A stretch of 15,556 nt of DNA from CAYXXZ01 sp964469165 (GTDB taxonomy: Bacteria > Pseudomonadota > Gammaproteobacteria > Pseudomonadales > Porticoccaceae), in NCBI GenBank assembly GCA_964469165.1, contig CAYXXZ010000073.1, positions 1 to 15,556 of the forward strand, read 5' to 3'. Below are positions 14,271 through 15,556 of the stretch, one piece after another (position 1 is the stretch's first letter; every line of letters begins with the position of its first letter). The notes under the pieces were generated by a model that worked only from the letters and a program-made list of their open reading frames with translations, made no database searches and was not told the DNA's origin. A program made the translations under genes and the position numbers.

Positions 14271-15556
14271 CTAAGGAAGTATCAGCGCATGTTTCTTTGT
14301 CGTACGATTCTTAGGCGAACGAAAAGAGGTCAATCCTGTGACAATCCAGCGACGTGTCTCAACGGGATCTATAACATCATCAATTTCCGCGAACGATGCT
14401 GCATTCTCAGCTTTCACTGTCTCATAAAGCTCGGCAACCCTTTCATCAAAAAAGTGCTGCCGCTCAACCGGATCGGCTATCGATTCCAGTTCTTTACGGT
14501 AGCCTAGGCTAACATGCCCCTCAATGCCCATGCCACCCAACTCACCCGTTGGCCAGGAAACACGGAAAGAAGGACCAAACCCTGCCATAACTGCTGAGCC
14601 GGCACCACCGTAGGCCTTACGGGTTATCACTGTAAAAACAGGAACCGTAGCAGCTGCTCCAGTAATGAACATTCTGGGTATATGCCTAACCGTAGCTGTT
14701 TTCTCAGCATCTGGTCCTACCACAACTCCAGGTGTGTCTGATAACACCAAAATTGGAATGTCGAAGTTGTCACACAACTGCATGAAGCGAGACGCCTTGT
14801 CCGCACCAGCCGCATCCACTGCACCAGCGCCTGCTCGCGGGTTATTGGCCACCACTCCCAGTGGCCGTCCTTCCACTCTAACCAGCGCCGTAATCATGCT
14901 CAGTCCATATCCCGTACGCAGCTCCAACATCGAGTCGGTATCCGCCAATGTTTCGATAACACGGTGCATGTCATAGGCTCTTAGGCGATTCTCCGGTACC
15001 AAGTGGCGGAGAATCCGCTGATCTGCGCAGCTCCAGTCAGTTACCGCCCCCTGAAAATACGACAGATACTTCTTCGCCGCAGATACCGCATCCGCTTCAT
15101 CATCCACCAGAATATCGATCACCCCATTGCGCCACTGCACTTCGGCAGGACCTATTTCCTCTGGCGTATAAACTCCCAGACCTGCGCCTTCAACTAACGC
15201 AGGACCACCCATCCCAATAGACGAATTTTTCGTGGCAATAATAACGTCACAACACCCCATGTAAAAAGCATTGCCCGCAAACGCTCGTCCCGAGTTAATT
15301 GCAACGATGGGTGCTTGACCACTCAACCTGGCAAAGTAATACGGATTTTCCAAGTCGAGATTACTAGCACCTATAACCTCGCTGTCATCAACCGGACGGT
15401 GCCCACCCCCCTCAGTAAAAAATATGATAGGCAGACGAGTATCCTCAGCCAGTCTAATCATACGGCCCTGCTTCTTGACATACATATAACCTTGGCTACC
15501 TGCGAACACGGTATAGTCGCTGGCCAGCACAATACATTTGGAGCGTGTTTCATCAA
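14271..15556 (-). CDS. Acyl-CoA carboxylase, carboxyltransferase domain (N-terminal part beyond the window)
   Basis: The frame is open to the right edge, so only the C-terminal 427 or so residues are visible. They are a carboxyltransferase domain: IVLASDYTVFAGSQG, FFTEGGGHRP, NSGRAFAGNA..GCCDVIIATKNSSIGMGGPA, VEGRPLGVVANNP, ADKASRFMQLCDNFDIPIL, SDTPGVVVG and the TGELGGMGIEG block. In this domain carboxyl-biotin gives its carboxyl group to an acyl-CoA such as acetyl- or propionyl-CoA. The sequence style resembles the C-terminal half of large fused biotin carboxylase-BCCP-carboxyltransferase proteins more than stand-alone beta subunits, but the window cannot show whether such a fusion exists. 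GGGHRP replaces the more usual GGGGRP. Codon use is less GC-biased (AGA, ATA and GGT occur) than in the CaiB gene, from which it is 128 bp apart, so the two may have different histories. Confidence 0.88.
   Translation of the reverse strand, partial: DETRSKCIVLASDYTVFAGSQGYMYVKKQGRMIRLAEDTRLPIIFFTEGGGHRPVDDSEVIGASNLDLENPYYFARLSGQAPIVAINSGRAFAGNAFYMGCCDVIIATKNSSIGMGGPALVEGAGLGVYTPEEIGPAEVQWRNGVIDILVDDEADAVSAAKKYLSYFQGAVTDWSCADQRILRHLVPENRLRAYDMHRVIETLADTDSMLELRTGYGLSMITALVRVEGRPLGVVANNPRAGAGAVDAAGADKASRFMQLCDNFDIPILVLSDTPGVVVGPDAEKTATVRHIPRMFITGAAATVPVFTVITRKAYGGAGSAVMAGFGPSFRVSWPTGELGGMGIEGHVSLGYRKELESIADPVERQHFFDERVAELYETVKAENAASFAEIDDVIDPVETRRWIVTGLTSFRSPKNRTTKKHALILP

Overview
The window reads as a chromosomal segment, or a contig with genes cut at both ends, from a moderately GC-rich gammaproteobacterium. 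The basis is the assimilatory nitrite reductase operon, the NqrE type, the outer-membrane porin with signal peptide, and two sigma-54 promoters. A marine Cellvibrionales- or Marinobacter-like organism is my guess only. No rRNA, tRNA or CRISPR array was seen.

Layout. (1) 1-725: C-terminal part of an IS110-family transposase (+), lying against the 3' end of the next operon. (2) 897-6409, minus strand: a tightly packed nitrite assimilation operon in the order nirB, nirD, an FNT-family nitrite/formate channel (nirC position), and a PP2C phosphatase-Ser/Thr kinase fusion with a C-terminal membrane tail. Neighbouring genes overlap or lie within a few bases. (3) 6410-6888: a divergent control region with one well-matched sigma-54 promoter facing nirB, a second facing the porin, and an NtrC-like enhancer dyad between them. 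(4) 6889-8061 (+): an outer-membrane porin, inferred to share nitrogen control with nirB and perhaps to admit nitrate or nitrite. (5) 8062-8847: a non-coding stretch with a nested inverted-repeat element (8069-8260) and a sigma-70-like promoter (8391-8419) that would give nqrE a leader of about 420 nt. (6) 8848-9462 (+): an intact-looking NqrE, a membrane subunit of the Na+-pumping NADH:quinone reductase, without any other nqr gene beside it. (7) 9526-10779 (-): a family-4 glycosyltransferase, convergent with nqrE. (8) 10780-11091: non-coding, with a 13-bp inverted repeat. (9) 11092 to the right edge (-): acyl-CoA genes, namely a crotonase-family hydratase/isomerase, a two-domain CaiB/BaiF CoA-transferase, and the C-terminal part of an acyl-CoA carboxylase carboxyltransferase that runs off the window.

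How the genes fit together. NirBD reduces nitrite to ammonium with NAD(P)H in the cytoplasm. The FNT channel moves nitrite across the inner membrane, and the porin may serve the outer membrane. The sigma-54/NtrC arrangement would switch all of this on under nitrogen limitation. The kinase/phosphatase is the likely post-translational controller but its target is unknown. The acyl-CoA genes probably form a separate catabolic module for an unidentified acyl-CoA. The nqrE and glycosyltransferase genes have no evident functional link to either module.
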